Shown piece by piece: positions 41,901-53,414 of a DNA stretch of 64,000 bases; position 1 is the first letter of the stretch; the number at the start of each line of letters is the position of its first letter. The stretch comes from Tetranychus cinnabarinus (lineage: Eukaryota > Arthropoda > Arachnida > Trombidiformes > Tetranychidae), in assembly GCA_022266195.1 (NCBI GenBank), contig WHVY01000001.1:11284001-11348000 (forward strand), in the 5' to 3' direction. The position numbers and the translations under genes are program-made. The notes under the pieces are model-generated. The model worked only from the letters and a program-made list of their open reading frames with translations. It searched no databases and was not told the DNA's origin.

Positions 41901-44900
41901 ATCACTTCATCTTCTCTAAGTAATCAGACTTTTCCATCAACCAATTTTCACTGAACTTTCTACAGGTGTGGAGGTGGAAGATTGAAAGTTGAACTGACAA
42001 AAACGACACTTTTAGCTGTTTAAATGTAAACGTTGAAAAGTGAATGATTTAATTTTAATTTAAATTTCGATTTTCAATTTTGAAAGGTTTTTCTGTTCAC
42101 AGTAATTTCCAAAATTGTCAATGGCTTTTATTTGACATTATTTTGTTGCATTGGATGATTGAATAATCATTGTTGCCTTTTTAACTGTTCACTGAAAGTT
42201 GATTGAAAATTGAAAATGAATTGGAATCAGTTTTTTAACGCGATTTGTTAAATCTCTAAAGTGATTACAATGAATTTAAAATCATGTTTATTCTGAGATA
42301 AACTTGTATGTCCAAGAAAAGCCAAAACTTGCAGCCATTTCAGGGTAAAAATGATAATCGACTTTTTTGTTTCATTCAATCAATTGCATCTTCAAATGGA
42401 TTTCAAGTTATCACTTTTATCTCAAGATATTGATTATAAGATGAACAAGATTCTCATTTTTTATCTTTTACCATGAAACTGGCTCATCATCATTTCAACA
42501 ATCATTCAACTATTCATCAATTTGTTTCATTTAAACCTTAAAGTCATTTTTTGGGGATTTCAGGGCAAAAGAAAAACAATAAATGGTTCGATTGAGAAGA
42601 AAATGCTTTGTTCTCATGACAAATGATAATTTCAGATTGTATTTTCATAGATTAATAGTTGTAAAAGTGTTTAAATTGTCATTAATGATGCTATTTGAGA
42701 TTGATGCGATTCTTTTCCAACATTGGATTTAAATTAATTTCAACTTGTGTTTGTCAACTTAAATTCACTTTGAATTGTACATTTAATGTCAATGTTTACT
42801 TCATTACATTTAAAGCTATTCGATAGGATATCAATTAGTTAATCAAAGTTCAGCAAATTAGTGACAGCTTTTAATTAAACTTTGATTGAGATTCTGTTGT
42901 TTGCCTCAATTTGCATAAACTTTACATTTCATTTTGAAATTATACAAGCCTTTAGCGTCTTTGCAAGTTAAGATTCAATAGTTGAAAGGTTTTTGTCTTT
43001 TCCAAGCAATTAAATTGTCCAATCATTTCTCGATAGTTGATCAGTTGAAAGAGTTTAATCAATTGAATGTTTAGACAAACGTTTGGCAGGTTAACTGGTT
43101 TAAATAGTCAAATGGCGCTCAGCTTTCAAAAGTGCTTCATTTAGTTTTGCTGATTGGTGAAAATCAATTGATAGACTTGACAAAAAAGATGCTCAAGATA
43201 AAGGTGATCAGGACAAAAGATGTAATTAGCAGAAGCAAACAAAATGATATTATTTGCATAATTCCGAAATAAATTGATCTTGAGACAGGTAATAGATGAA
43301 CGTGTGTTGACACACGGCCCTTCGATCGACTGTTGATAAGACTGTAAATGATAGACAGCAAAATTGCCCTTTAACTGTGCACATGTAAAAGATGATGATA
43401 ATGGTGGTGATGATTAAGCCATGACCTTTAGACATTCATCAGACTTTCAGTTAGCGTTCTTTGTACACAGCGTTTGCCACCATCTTTGCCATCATCTTTA
43501 CCGTTCATTATTGTTTTCATCTTATCCAATATGTTCAGCCGATCAAGGTTATGTAAGGTGAAAGCGTGTGTTGTGTGTTTGTCTTGATTGCTCGGTTGAG
43601 TTTAACTGTTAATTAAAGGAGCCAACAAAGTAAAACCAAATTGAAAGCTCAAAATAATCTGAAAGAAAAAAAAAGAAGATGAAAATTACAAATAATGAAA
43701 ATGCTTACTCTTCAATTTTAAACATAATTAAATAGATCAATGGACCAAGTTAATTGACAAACAATTGGCTTATCATCATTTTCAGAATCATTAGCATCTT
43801 CATCAATAAACTCAATTTTGGGACTTAATTATTTTAAAGAGCATCAAATGATTAGCCAAAATTATAAAACAAACTTAACCTTTATCTACTATCATCTATT
43901 GTAATGAAAATGAAAAAATTCAAGATTCATGTAGCAGCTTCCAATGCGTTTTACAACTCGTTCAACATTTACAATTAGTTGGCGCAAGTGTTGATTTTGT
44001 TTTTGTCGTTGCTTCTGGTGTTGTTTGAATTTGTCTAATTAACCGAGAATCGGTTTAATAATGAATTGGCTTTAATTAAGGAGAAAGCTCATCTTTTCAG
44101 ACTTTCTTCTACTCCAATTAAAGTTAATCAAATACGCTCTTTTAAATAATGTCGAGGTTCAGTTTACTAATCATCAGCGTCACCTAATGTTTCACCTGTC
44201 TGATTATGATGAAATAATTAAGATCAATTAATTGACTAATTGGGTTTGTTGTTTTGCTTTCAATCTTTTGTTTTCAGGCTTATCATGGTGAAAAGGCAGG
44301 AATGGCTTATTCTGCACTTTTAGGTTTACAGACATTTCTGGGCCTTGGAATTGTTCTCGGTACTGTTGCCTTTGGCCTGATTGTTGTTAAAAATAGTGTC
44401 GATTGTATGATTGCACGCCAATATTTATGTCAAGCATCGTCATTGATGATCAGCGCTTCACTTTTGGCTTTCTCAGCCCTTGACGATTATTCGGGCTATC
44501 TGTTGTTTGTTTGGATTTACGGTTTCTTTCTTGGCGGTTACACTTATTCACTCAAAATGTACGTCTATGAAAAGGTTAAAGCACGTAATTTCAATCGAGC
44601 CTGGAGTTTTGTCCAATGTATCCAATCGGTACCTATAATGGTTGGTGTACCGATAACAGGTAAATGATTCTCTTCTCAAAACAATTATTATCCTTTAATG
44701 TCATTGTCAACCTTTGAAAGCATAGTATCATTGTTGGTGCAATATTAATGGTCATCAAGGCATGATAATGAGTAAACTTGTACAAACACATCATATAAAT
44801 GGAGTTAGCAAAGATATGGAAATATTCGCCATTGTGTTCGAGCAAGAATTGGGAAGATCACAGAATAACAGGATAAATTAATGTGTTTTATCCGGTTATA

Positions 44901-47242
44901 AATCAGCTTTTATTTGAGCTAATTATTTTATCTGAAAAAAAGATGAAAACAAGAATTAATCGACATTCTGACTAATGAAGATGAAAGAAGTGATTACGAA
45001 TGATTATATTGAGATGATCGACTTGCATTAAATTATTTTCGCTCATGTTCTGTTTCGTCCATTAAATATAACTGTACATTGACCTAATCATATGCAGATA
45101 TTTGATTTTGGCAAGTCTTTTAATTGTATTAGTTCATGAGAAAAAGAAAGATAAAGATTAACAGAGACAGTATTTCGATGGAACTATTTCAAACATAGAT
45201 AAATAGCAAGCAAATATTGCATCAAATGGCAGCATTTGATCATAAAACTGTTTATTTATTCATCCCATAGGGCTTACGATTCAAGTTGAACATCTCAACA
45301 CTATTAATTGTAGTCTCTCTTTTAAATTCCTGAAATTCATTGATTAATTAGCGTAGTGATGAGGGTTATTATTATACTTTTATTTTCACCCATCTCAGGT
45401 TTATCAACAATGAGTTTATATTAAATTGAAACTTGAGCTTATTAATGGTTCAGACTTTAAACAAGTTGAATATCTTACCTTTAGTTATTTGCTTTTCACA
45501 GCCTTTTGTCCGCTTTTATCTAATTATCATATAATTATCATAATCTATTATCAGGTTTCATTTCTGAATATTATGGAAACAAGTCAGGATTTTTTTTATC
45601 CTCTTTTTGCACTGCCTTTGGAGCTTTAACATTATTCCTCATTGATGGGACCAAAAGACCGTATGACGATAAACACAAAATATCTGGCATGTCACCTGAA
45701 AGAACCTATGGGTTCACAGCACCTGGAGTAGCCTTAGATCAATACGAATCAAGTCCAATTCCATATGGTGGTCCAGACACTAGGATTTATATTGATCCAC
45801 TAGTATTCACTGGAAGACCTTTAATTCCAGGTCCAAACGGGACTGAAAACTTAGCACAAGTTAATTTTACCGCACTTAAGGCTTTGTCAGCAGCAACAGC
45901 AATGTCTAATCAACATCCTCACATGACCCATTCCAGCCTATTAAGTCCTATTGGCTCAGGACGCACAGCGGTTGGACCTTGCGGTGAGCTGTATTCGACG
46001 ATTAACCAACGTCCATGTGGACCAACTGTATTCAATGCTGCAGCTAGTCTAACTAGCAATGGTCAAACCACATCGACTTCTGTGAGTGGTACAACAACAG
46101 CAGCCGCTGCTGCTGCTGCAGCTGCAGCTGCTGTGGCCGCAGCTAGCGCTGAGTTGACTTGTATCTCGGAGGAAGTTTTCATGGAAAATTTACTTGACGA
46201 ATATTGTCCTCCAGAATGCATCAATCCATGTTCTCGTCATGAAGATAAGTACTTGATATTATCTGACATCAATAAAGCACATCAACAAGATAAGTGTCGC
46301 TTAAATGATGCTACTCACAATAACGTGTCTTCCTTCGGTAAACATGCAGTTAGATCATCAGATTTAACTGGAAACTTTCACCACGATGTTCCACATAACG
46401 GTAGATTCACGTTTGCTTCTTGTTTGAACAGTGAATTGAATGAATTTAATAGCAATTATCAATGTCGAGAAAATTCAAACACTAAATTGCAGCAAGTCCA
46501 GAGGCGAGCTTCGCTACCAATAATTAACAATACCAATACCGGATATTTAGGGGAATTAGGTCAAAATGGGGAAGATTCATCTACAAATGATGAAGGACTA
46601 ACAAATAAACTGGCCACTATGAAGGATAACATTGATGGTTTCATCGGAGATCTTTTGAACAATAAAATGTCCTCTGCAGCAAAGATGCATTCAGAAAATC
46701 AAGTGCAGGATTGCTGTGACGTTACTAATTTAAATGACGGTGTACCAAGATGGCGTTCAGCCAGTGAATCAACTGGATACGTTGCCGATGAAGGTGGCTC
46801 AGATGATTCTGACTCTAACCATGATAGATTAATCAATCGTTGCTCGGGTTGCCTTCGATTTGTCCATGAACAGTCGATTGGAAGAACAGAGAAGGTTGAT
46901 TCATCGGAAACTCCTCTAATCAATAACCAACAATTCCAGCAACATCACTATCAACAGCATTCAAATCATTCCCAGCACCAAAATCAAGTACAGTCCTTTA
47001 ATCAAACATTTGAACCTCCAACAGCTCCAATGGTTTTGAATTCAACCGCAAACTTAACACCAACAACAGCAACTGTATCATCCTCAGCGGCACCATCAGC
47101 AACAGAGACAAAAGTAAATTCCTTCATTGCAAAAGAACTGACAAATGAAACAACAGCACATTTAACCACCAAAGAACACAAAATTAATGAATATGATGTT
47201 AATGGTACATCAGGATTTAATGATGATTTGGCAAAAGAATAA
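32970..47242 (+). CDS. SLC16-like monocarboxylate transporter (MFS) with long cytoplasmic tail
   Basis: Five exons, 32970-33561, 38444-38777, 41125-41590, 44278-44659 and 45555-47242, join in frame to 1153 residues. The start is the first ATG (MAMKRQSF); no ATG lies upstream in the frame. Residues 1-148 are a cytoplasmic region with His/Gln-rich tracts (about 83-123). YYPEGGWGW at 149-157 is the family signature before transmembrane helix 1, and YFKKRREFVE...NTGNGLG in exon 2 matches the second signature. RPASLYHPQRRAILHLKS opens the central loop, which has an Asn-rich insert; the last helix (FLSSFCTAFGALTLFLIDG) is at about 604-622. The remaining roughly 530 residues form a low-complexity tail with an Ala run near 771-790 and a His/Gln run. 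The family moves lactate, pyruvate and related acids with protons across membranes, but the substrate cannot be told. Typical members have about 450-600 residues, so both ends are extended. Confidence 0.9.
33562..38443 (+). other. Transporter intron 1 (4.9 kb)
   Basis: Phase-1 intron with GTAAGC donor and TACAG acceptor. AT-rich; no nested gene, tRNA or repeat with clear ends was recognised. Confidence 0.7.
38778..41124 (+). other. Transporter intron 2 (2.3 kb)
   Basis: Phase-2 intron with donor GTAATT after FLSFCIK and acceptor AAAAAAG before SQSWRTGFQ. Nothing else is recognised inside. Confidence 0.7.
41591..44277 (+). other. Transporter intron 3 (2.7 kb)
   Basis: Phase-0 intron with GTAAGT donor and TTTTCAG acceptor. 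AT-rich with no recognised internal feature. Confidence 0.7.
44660..45554 (+). other. Transporter intron 4 (0.9 kb)
   Basis: Phase-1 intron with GTAAAT donor and ATTATCAG acceptor. No internal feature. Confidence 0.7.
46099..46149 (+). repeat. Alanine-codon (GCN) repeat within the transporter tail
   Basis: Imperfect GCN repeat encoding a run of about eleven Ala, then V, AAA and S. Mixed codon use (GCC, GCT, GCA, GCG) makes it more stable than a pure triplet repeat. It lies in the predicted cytoplasmic C-terminal tail. Confidence 0.85.
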
Positions 47243-50200
47243 AAGAAGCCTTAACTATTACATTGCCATGTTTTTCAACTCTGACTGTTAATTGTTTTCC
47301 CTCTCTTTTTTCACTCTCCAACTCTAACAATTTCTTCGATTAATCGATTAAAAGTGAAATCATCATTACCATAATCGTATTGATCTTTCAAGTGAACCAA
47401 AAGTTGTAATTGAAATTAATACGACTGCAAATCCTTTCATTACCAATCGACAATCATAAACAATCAAAAGAAGAGCCAAAAACTGTGATAGTCTGCAACT
47501 TATTGCACAGTTTAACTAAAGCCTTTTCCTTTATTTTTCCTTTTCTTTTCTACCTCTTCAAATCATTTGTCGAGCTCATTTAATATTAAAAGATTTAACA
47601 CATGTTTTAATTGAGTTAACATAAAAAAATCCAATTCAAATGCCAAGAAATAATTCATTCCCATTTTTATTTACACTGTTTTTTTGTACCACCAACTCTG
47701 TAAAGTTCAATGGCATTAACATGTCTTGAGAAGACACAAAAAGCTGAATAATAAATATCCATACCTTCCAACATTTTTTACCATCAACATCTTACACCAT
47801 TGAAATCATCTCTATCAAAGTCAATTATGTAATCATTGTCTTTTTAACCCTCTCTTTAAAATTGTTGTATAACAAAAAAAACGTAACTTGAAATGTAACT
47901 TTTGACAGTTTATTGAATAAATCAAATCTTTTGTATCTTCTGTTCATGGAGCAAATAGACTAGGTGTCAAAATGAAATATGATTATCATGTTGATAGCAT
48001 TATTCTAGTCTTCATGAAAAAATAAAGATTATGGAAGAAGCATTAGTTGAAACTCGTCAGTAACCATATTGTTCAAGTGTTTTTAAATGGAATGGTAAAT
48101 TTGATGAAATTCAATTCGTCTCGGTATTCGCAATGGTTAAGTATTAAAATAATCCAGGAAAAATATCATCAAATCGATAAGAAGTGTTTGCAGGGTAAGC
48201 TTAAATATCTTCACAAGAATTGTGGATAATAGATTTAGATCGAGTTAATCATCTAACCTATTCGATTCACATCACTTTCACAATGATAGACTTGAATTGA
48301 TGCTATTTTAATATGATTTGAATCTTTCCAGACTTCCATTTAGTGGAATTGGTTGATCGTGGATTTAATTTGAGTGATGTTTTTCAACTGGAAGTGAAAT
48401 TGCAAACTTTGGAAATTTTCTGGTCAATTATTACAAAAAAATGATAGTTGGCTTGATTGTCTGGTTTAATGCTCGTTTATTGGTTTGTCAGAAAAATCAA
48501 TGAAAATATTACAAATTTACGTTGATTGCTTAGAGGCCGATATTGAAATTAGATGGGAAAATCAATGGGAATGTCTGAATTGTCGTTTGAGGTTCTTTGT
48601 ACCAAAAGTGTAACATCAATCTTATGTTGAAAATCAATGACTGTTGACTTAGAAAATAATTATTAGGACAAAAACAAAGAATAGTAAATTGAGATTTACA
48701 AGAATGAATACAATATATAATTAAGTCAAATGAAGTAAATGAAACTTGGTATTGTTTTACAAGTAATGAGTTGAATATAATGTATATACAGTTAGAGTAA
48801 TTTTTATAATAGAAGCTATAAAATAGGTTCACGATAAACTGTGCTTTATTACACATGCATTAATACAGTAAAACTGGGGAAATGATACAAAATTGTATAG
48901 ACACGAGTTGAGTGATGTGTTGAGAGATCAATGATTGATTCCAATTGTAATTGATTGTTGTTGTTGTTGTTACATTGACTTTGTTTCGGTGCATTGGATT
49001 AGATTGAAATATTATTGATTAAAAAGGGGAAATGAGAAGAGTTTGATGCAAAATGAAACCAAAACCAAAATCAAAATGACTACCATTTAGTTGAATCAGT
49101 CCAAAAAAGAGGTTAAACTGTAGAGACGAAGAGGAAGAAGATGGATAAAAATGGGAATGAAGAAGATTGAGCTTTTTCCGATTTAGTGAGGAACCCATGA
49201 ATATAGACACAGAGAGGAATGATAGAGAGAAGATGGAAGATAGAAAGATGAGAAGGAAAAGGGGAATGAATTTAATCTATGGTTCAATGGAAAAGCTGAA
49301 GATGTTGATAGCAAAGACATTGTTTTGTTGACTCTTTTCTTAGTCTGATTAAGTACAGACAAGTTTATGAGTTTCATGGCTCATTTGCTTTGATTTGCCT
49401 CCAGGTTCTTAATGATGATAATGATGGTGATGAAAGAGATGAGGGTGGCAGTGATCAACTTTTTATTCTGATGAGTGAATCATTTAATCAGCCATCGGTT
49501 GAAGAAGAAAGGAACAGTTTCGCTTTCATTTTTTTTTTCTTCAACTTTTCTTCTCTGTTTTCTCTGTTTGCCATTTTGGGAACCACCAAATCTTCATTAT
49601 CAATCCCTTTTGATACTAAAATTTGGCTGATAACATATTTAATTATACGACATTTTTAAATAGCTGCAAGTTTCGATGATGTTTTGTCTTCCTTCATTTC
49701 TTTTCTTCAATTCCTTTCTTCATCTTTGCTTTGTTATCGACTCCATTTATCCTATTCTTACTGTTGATGTTGGTATTGTCGTTTTGTGTTGATAAGTTTT
49801 TGTTAACTGCAGCTCTTTTTGTATCACTGAATCCAAGTTACATCCTCTTTTTTGTTTCATTATTCTGTTCCGTATTGAATAATATCATGGGAATCCATCT
49901 CAGAATAGTCAAAGTCTGTTGATGACAACACAATTAGAAAAAAAAGATGAACACACGTATTAATGGTAAGCAAATGGGGATTAAATCAAGAGTTAATCAA
50001 TTTTAAAGTGAGAATATTTATCTTGTCAGAACGAAAAATAAAACCTGATTGCAGTTTGGATAAATCATAATATTATTTACAGTCGTCTTTGCCTTCCCTT
50101 TATCCGAGCATCACTCAATTGGTTGAAGATGAGAGAGGATTAAATGGAAACTCAAACAATCAAAGTGACATTCTGGATATGCTTTATTCCCTTAGGTAGC

Positions 50201-51029
50201 AATTTAAAGTCAAACGATTCCAATTATTGATGACAAATATAAAATGGAAATCAAGCACTCGAAAACTGTTGTTCACATGATCAGGATATCTTCAATTGCG
50301 TAGTTTAAGTCAAAGATATGTAACCCTCTCATAATGCCATTTTTGTAGCACGAGCTAGGTGCGACAGTTTCCACAGTCTTGAGCTTGAAATAAAATTCGC
50401 AAAAATATATTTCTCCTAAACAAAAATAACTTGACATTATAACAATGTTTATATACTGATAGAAATCGGTTACTTTCTCCAGTAGATCAACTTTCATTTC
50501 AACCTAATTTGATCATTTAACTTGAGTTTTCACATCAGCCGTTCTATTATAAAAGATAAATTTGATCTCGATTTTTTTCTTTTGTTAATCTTTTTGTATC
50601 ATCGTTAAATGATCAAACTACTTATAACAGAAATTAAAGATAAAAATGAATTGATGATGTTTAGTTCCACTTTATCAAATACAGTGAAAACAGATGAATC
50701 TTGGAAACAGTAAATTTCAAGTTGAAGTTCAAATTAAATGGAAGGCAAAGAAGAGCTAAAGGTTTCTTTTTTTCTTTGGTTTTATGGTTTCTCTCTTCCA
50801 AAAAAGCTAAAGTAGTTGGTGTTTAGTGGTATGATAAATGAAGGCTCACATTTTTTAAGATGAAAATAATCAAAATGATGGTTGTATGGGTAATGGTAAT
50901 GTTAATGGTGATGGTTATTGCGATAGTGAAGTCTTTGGCCTGCTAATTTGAAGAAGGATTCATTGAGTATCTGCAACCAGTTTACCAGTTAACAGTTTTA
51001 TCCTTGTTTAACGGTGCAATGAAGATGGA
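47243..51029. other. Convergent intergenic region between the transporter and cathepsin genes
   Basis: About 3.8 kb, AT-rich, between two genes whose 3' ends face each other. AATAAA motifs at 47750 and 47916 are candidate polyadenylation signals of the transporter. Short frames are scattered and low in complexity; none resembles a known protein. No RNA gene was recognised. Confidence 0.5.
47916..47921 (+). terminator. Candidate polyadenylation signal of the transporter gene
   Basis: AATAAA about 675 bp after the stop; an earlier AATAAA at 47750-47755 is an alternative. Confidence 0.4.
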
Positions 51030-53127
51030 TCAATTATCTGATTTAGCCCAAACCGCTGCAACCTCAGCTGAAATGTCACATGTATTATTTCCAATAGCGA
51101 CTTGTAAGTAACCATTCATGCCCCACTGAGTTCCCCAAGTATTACGAATAATGTAATAAGGAATAGTGTCTAAAAAAGAGAAATTAAAAAAAGAATGAAA
51201 ACAGAACCAAGAAAATTCATAAACTGATAGTGTAAGTGGCTCGAGAAGAGTCCTGTTTGCATGAATTGTAAAGTAAATTTAATAATGTCTTAGCTGGTTG
51301 AAGTAAATAACAGAGGAGATACAGTAGTGGTCAGGGTTAAGTTAACTTTTTGTTTGTGTGGATCGGCAAGCCGTGAAAGCTTTTAAGGCTCCGTCTACTC
51401 TTTGCTACCTTGGTGTTTCACCTAACCATAGGCGCTAGGCTTTATCCAACTTAGCTGTGCGTTCACTAGGGAGGGAGCTTGGCCTGAGTAAGCACTACTG
51501 TTTTTCGCCCTATCTTATGGAACTGGCGAGCTTCACACACTAAACTCAAGATGCAGATTCTATCATATGAAGATTAGCAGTCTAATCGTCAATTTTAGCC
51601 AAGAGCTGGCATTAAGTTAACCAAAAAGGATCAGACTTGCGTTAATTTTTAGGTGTTACCATGCCGAGCGTATTTAGTTTGTAGAGATGAGAAAAAAAGT
51701 ATAGAGAAACTCATCTTTGATCTTTAATTTACTGTTGGAGGGTGACTATGAAAATTTTTCGATTTAGTTAACTCAACCCTGGCCACTACTGTAACTGTTA
51801 ATTCTTACCATTCAAGTTGTAACCAACAATTTGGACAGCATGGTTAGCATCATTGCCACAATTATCATGAATAGTACCATTGATATAATATTGCCAGAAA
51901 GAAGCATCAGCTGCAGCCATTAGTGGACCATGGTTGGCCAACAATTGTACCATATTTTCCTCATGACCGATTTCGCTAAACATGGAATAAGGCAAAAAAG
52001 GTCAGAAATACGAGAAATAGACCAGCAAATAAAAGGATACTTTAAGTAACAACTCTTTATTAGCGAGTCTTTACCATTGAGTTTCATAGATAACAGATAG
52101 AGTATTGTAAAACATAATTATTATTATTCCAGAATTGAACTTGTTATTTTACAAATAAAATATTGGGATACTCAGGGTGAGTTGATTATTGGTTAAATTG
52201 TCGAATTACTATTGATATTCAACAATCAAAATGAAAGACTTACGAATGGCAAGTGAAGTTTGTATAAATTTGTACTCCTTTTGTAGTTTTAGGTTTAAGA
52301 CAGTTACCCGAATGGAATTTGTACGGATATTCTTGGTCAGTCAATAAGGTTATATTATTTTGAGCCAGCCAGAGTAATCCTTGACAAAGATCACCTCCAT
52401 CACATCCATAATTATTGTCTGAACAATCAAGCAATTGTTGAGCACTTAATTTGACATATTGGCCAGTATTTAAGGCAACCATCGATGATATTGTATCAAC
52501 AATTGTATGAGCCCAACAAGATCCACATTTACCTTGAGCAACAACATCACCAATAATCCCCTTTGTTCTCCAATCAACAGCAAGTGGCACATTAAGCATT
52601 TGCTTGAAATCCAAATTGTTCAAAATGGGTTTAGACTGAGTAAGGTCTAATCGTTGTTTATATACGTTTAACTTTCTTCCATTATATGGTGAGTTGATCA
52701 CTGAAATTGAAATTATTTAAAATAATATTAATTATTACTTTTCAATGAATAAAATTTATTTGGGCTTTCACACCCACTAACTCACCTTTTTTCTTAAACT
52801 CGCTAAGAGTTAAATCAGCGTATGGAGTCAACCCAAAAAAAGCACTGGTTGGATGTTTTCGATTGTTATTCAGAATGGTAATTTTTCCAAGAGCCCGCTG
52901 ATAACAAATTAAAAAGACAATTTAAAGAATACCGTTGAAAATTCACATTTTTAGTAACAATTAATCATTACCTGAAAAATTTGAAACCGATGCCAATATT
53001 CATGAGAACCAAAAGTGTAACTTTTATTGTAAGCTTGGATAAACTTTCTGAATTGTTGCTCTTCGTGAATAAAATTGTGCGAAAATGTAAGTAAATAATA
53101 GGCTAATTTGAAAATAGAAAACTTCAT
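51030..53127 (-). CDS. Papain-family (C1A) cysteine protease, cathepsin L-like
   Basis: Minus-strand exons 52972-53127, 52786-52897, 52244-52700, 51809-51975 and 51030-51169 join in frame to 343 residues, the usual size for a cathepsin L preproenzyme. The start chosen (MKFSIFKLAYYLLTFSHNF) gives a hydrophobic signal peptide; an in-frame ATG nine codons upstream is less suitable. The propeptide carries an ERFNIN-like stretch (HRFQIFQRALGKITILNNN) and FFGLTPYADLTLSEF. The mature enzyme begins near LAVDWRTKG. Oxyanion Gln145, catalytic Cys151 (GKCGSCWAHT), His287 (ANHAVQIVGY) and Asn307 (RNTWGTQWG) are all present, so activity is expected in lysosome or gut. Disulfide motifs CSDNNYGCDGG are intact. 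The intron between the His and Asn exons is mostly a transposon. It lies 287 bp downstream of DONSON on the same strand. Confidence 0.93.
51322..51791. mobile_element. 470-bp TA-flanked MITE (Tc1/mariner-type) in the last cathepsin intron
   Basis: The two ends, 51322-51347 and 51766-51791, are 26-bp inverted repeats with two mismatches, both starting CAGTAGTGG when read inward, and TA stands at each flank (51320-51321 and 51792-51793). A CAGT terminus with TA duplication is typical of Tc1/mariner and pogo-type elements. The interior is richer in G and C than the intron around it and encodes no transposase. It fills most of the 639-bp intron; its right end is about 15 bp from the minus-strand splice donor at 51808. 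Confidence 0.88.
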
Positions 53128-53414
53128 TATCAAGCAAATTAATTTTTGAATCAATTTCTAGATAATTGTATAAATTTTATGTAAAGTCTGATCTTTACGA
53201 CACAGGGTAATTGAGTGATTTTCAAAAGCAATAAATAATAACAGCATTTTTTTGATAAATAACCGTTTTGTTGATTCATCAAAAAATAATCACTAAAGCT
53301 TGAACAGTCTAAAGGTTAAGTATTAATTTGAATGAATAGATAGCTGTTCAGTCATTAACTATTGGAGTTTTTATCTAAATTTTCTTAAAATTTTGTACCT
53401 AACGACAGTAAATG
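53128..53414. other. Tandem intergenic gap between DONSON and the cathepsin gene
   Basis: Only 287 bp separate the DONSON stop (53415) from the cathepsin start (53127), both on the minus strand. The DONSON 3' end and the cathepsin promoter must fit here. No polyadenylation signal was recognised with certainty. Confidence 0.45.
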
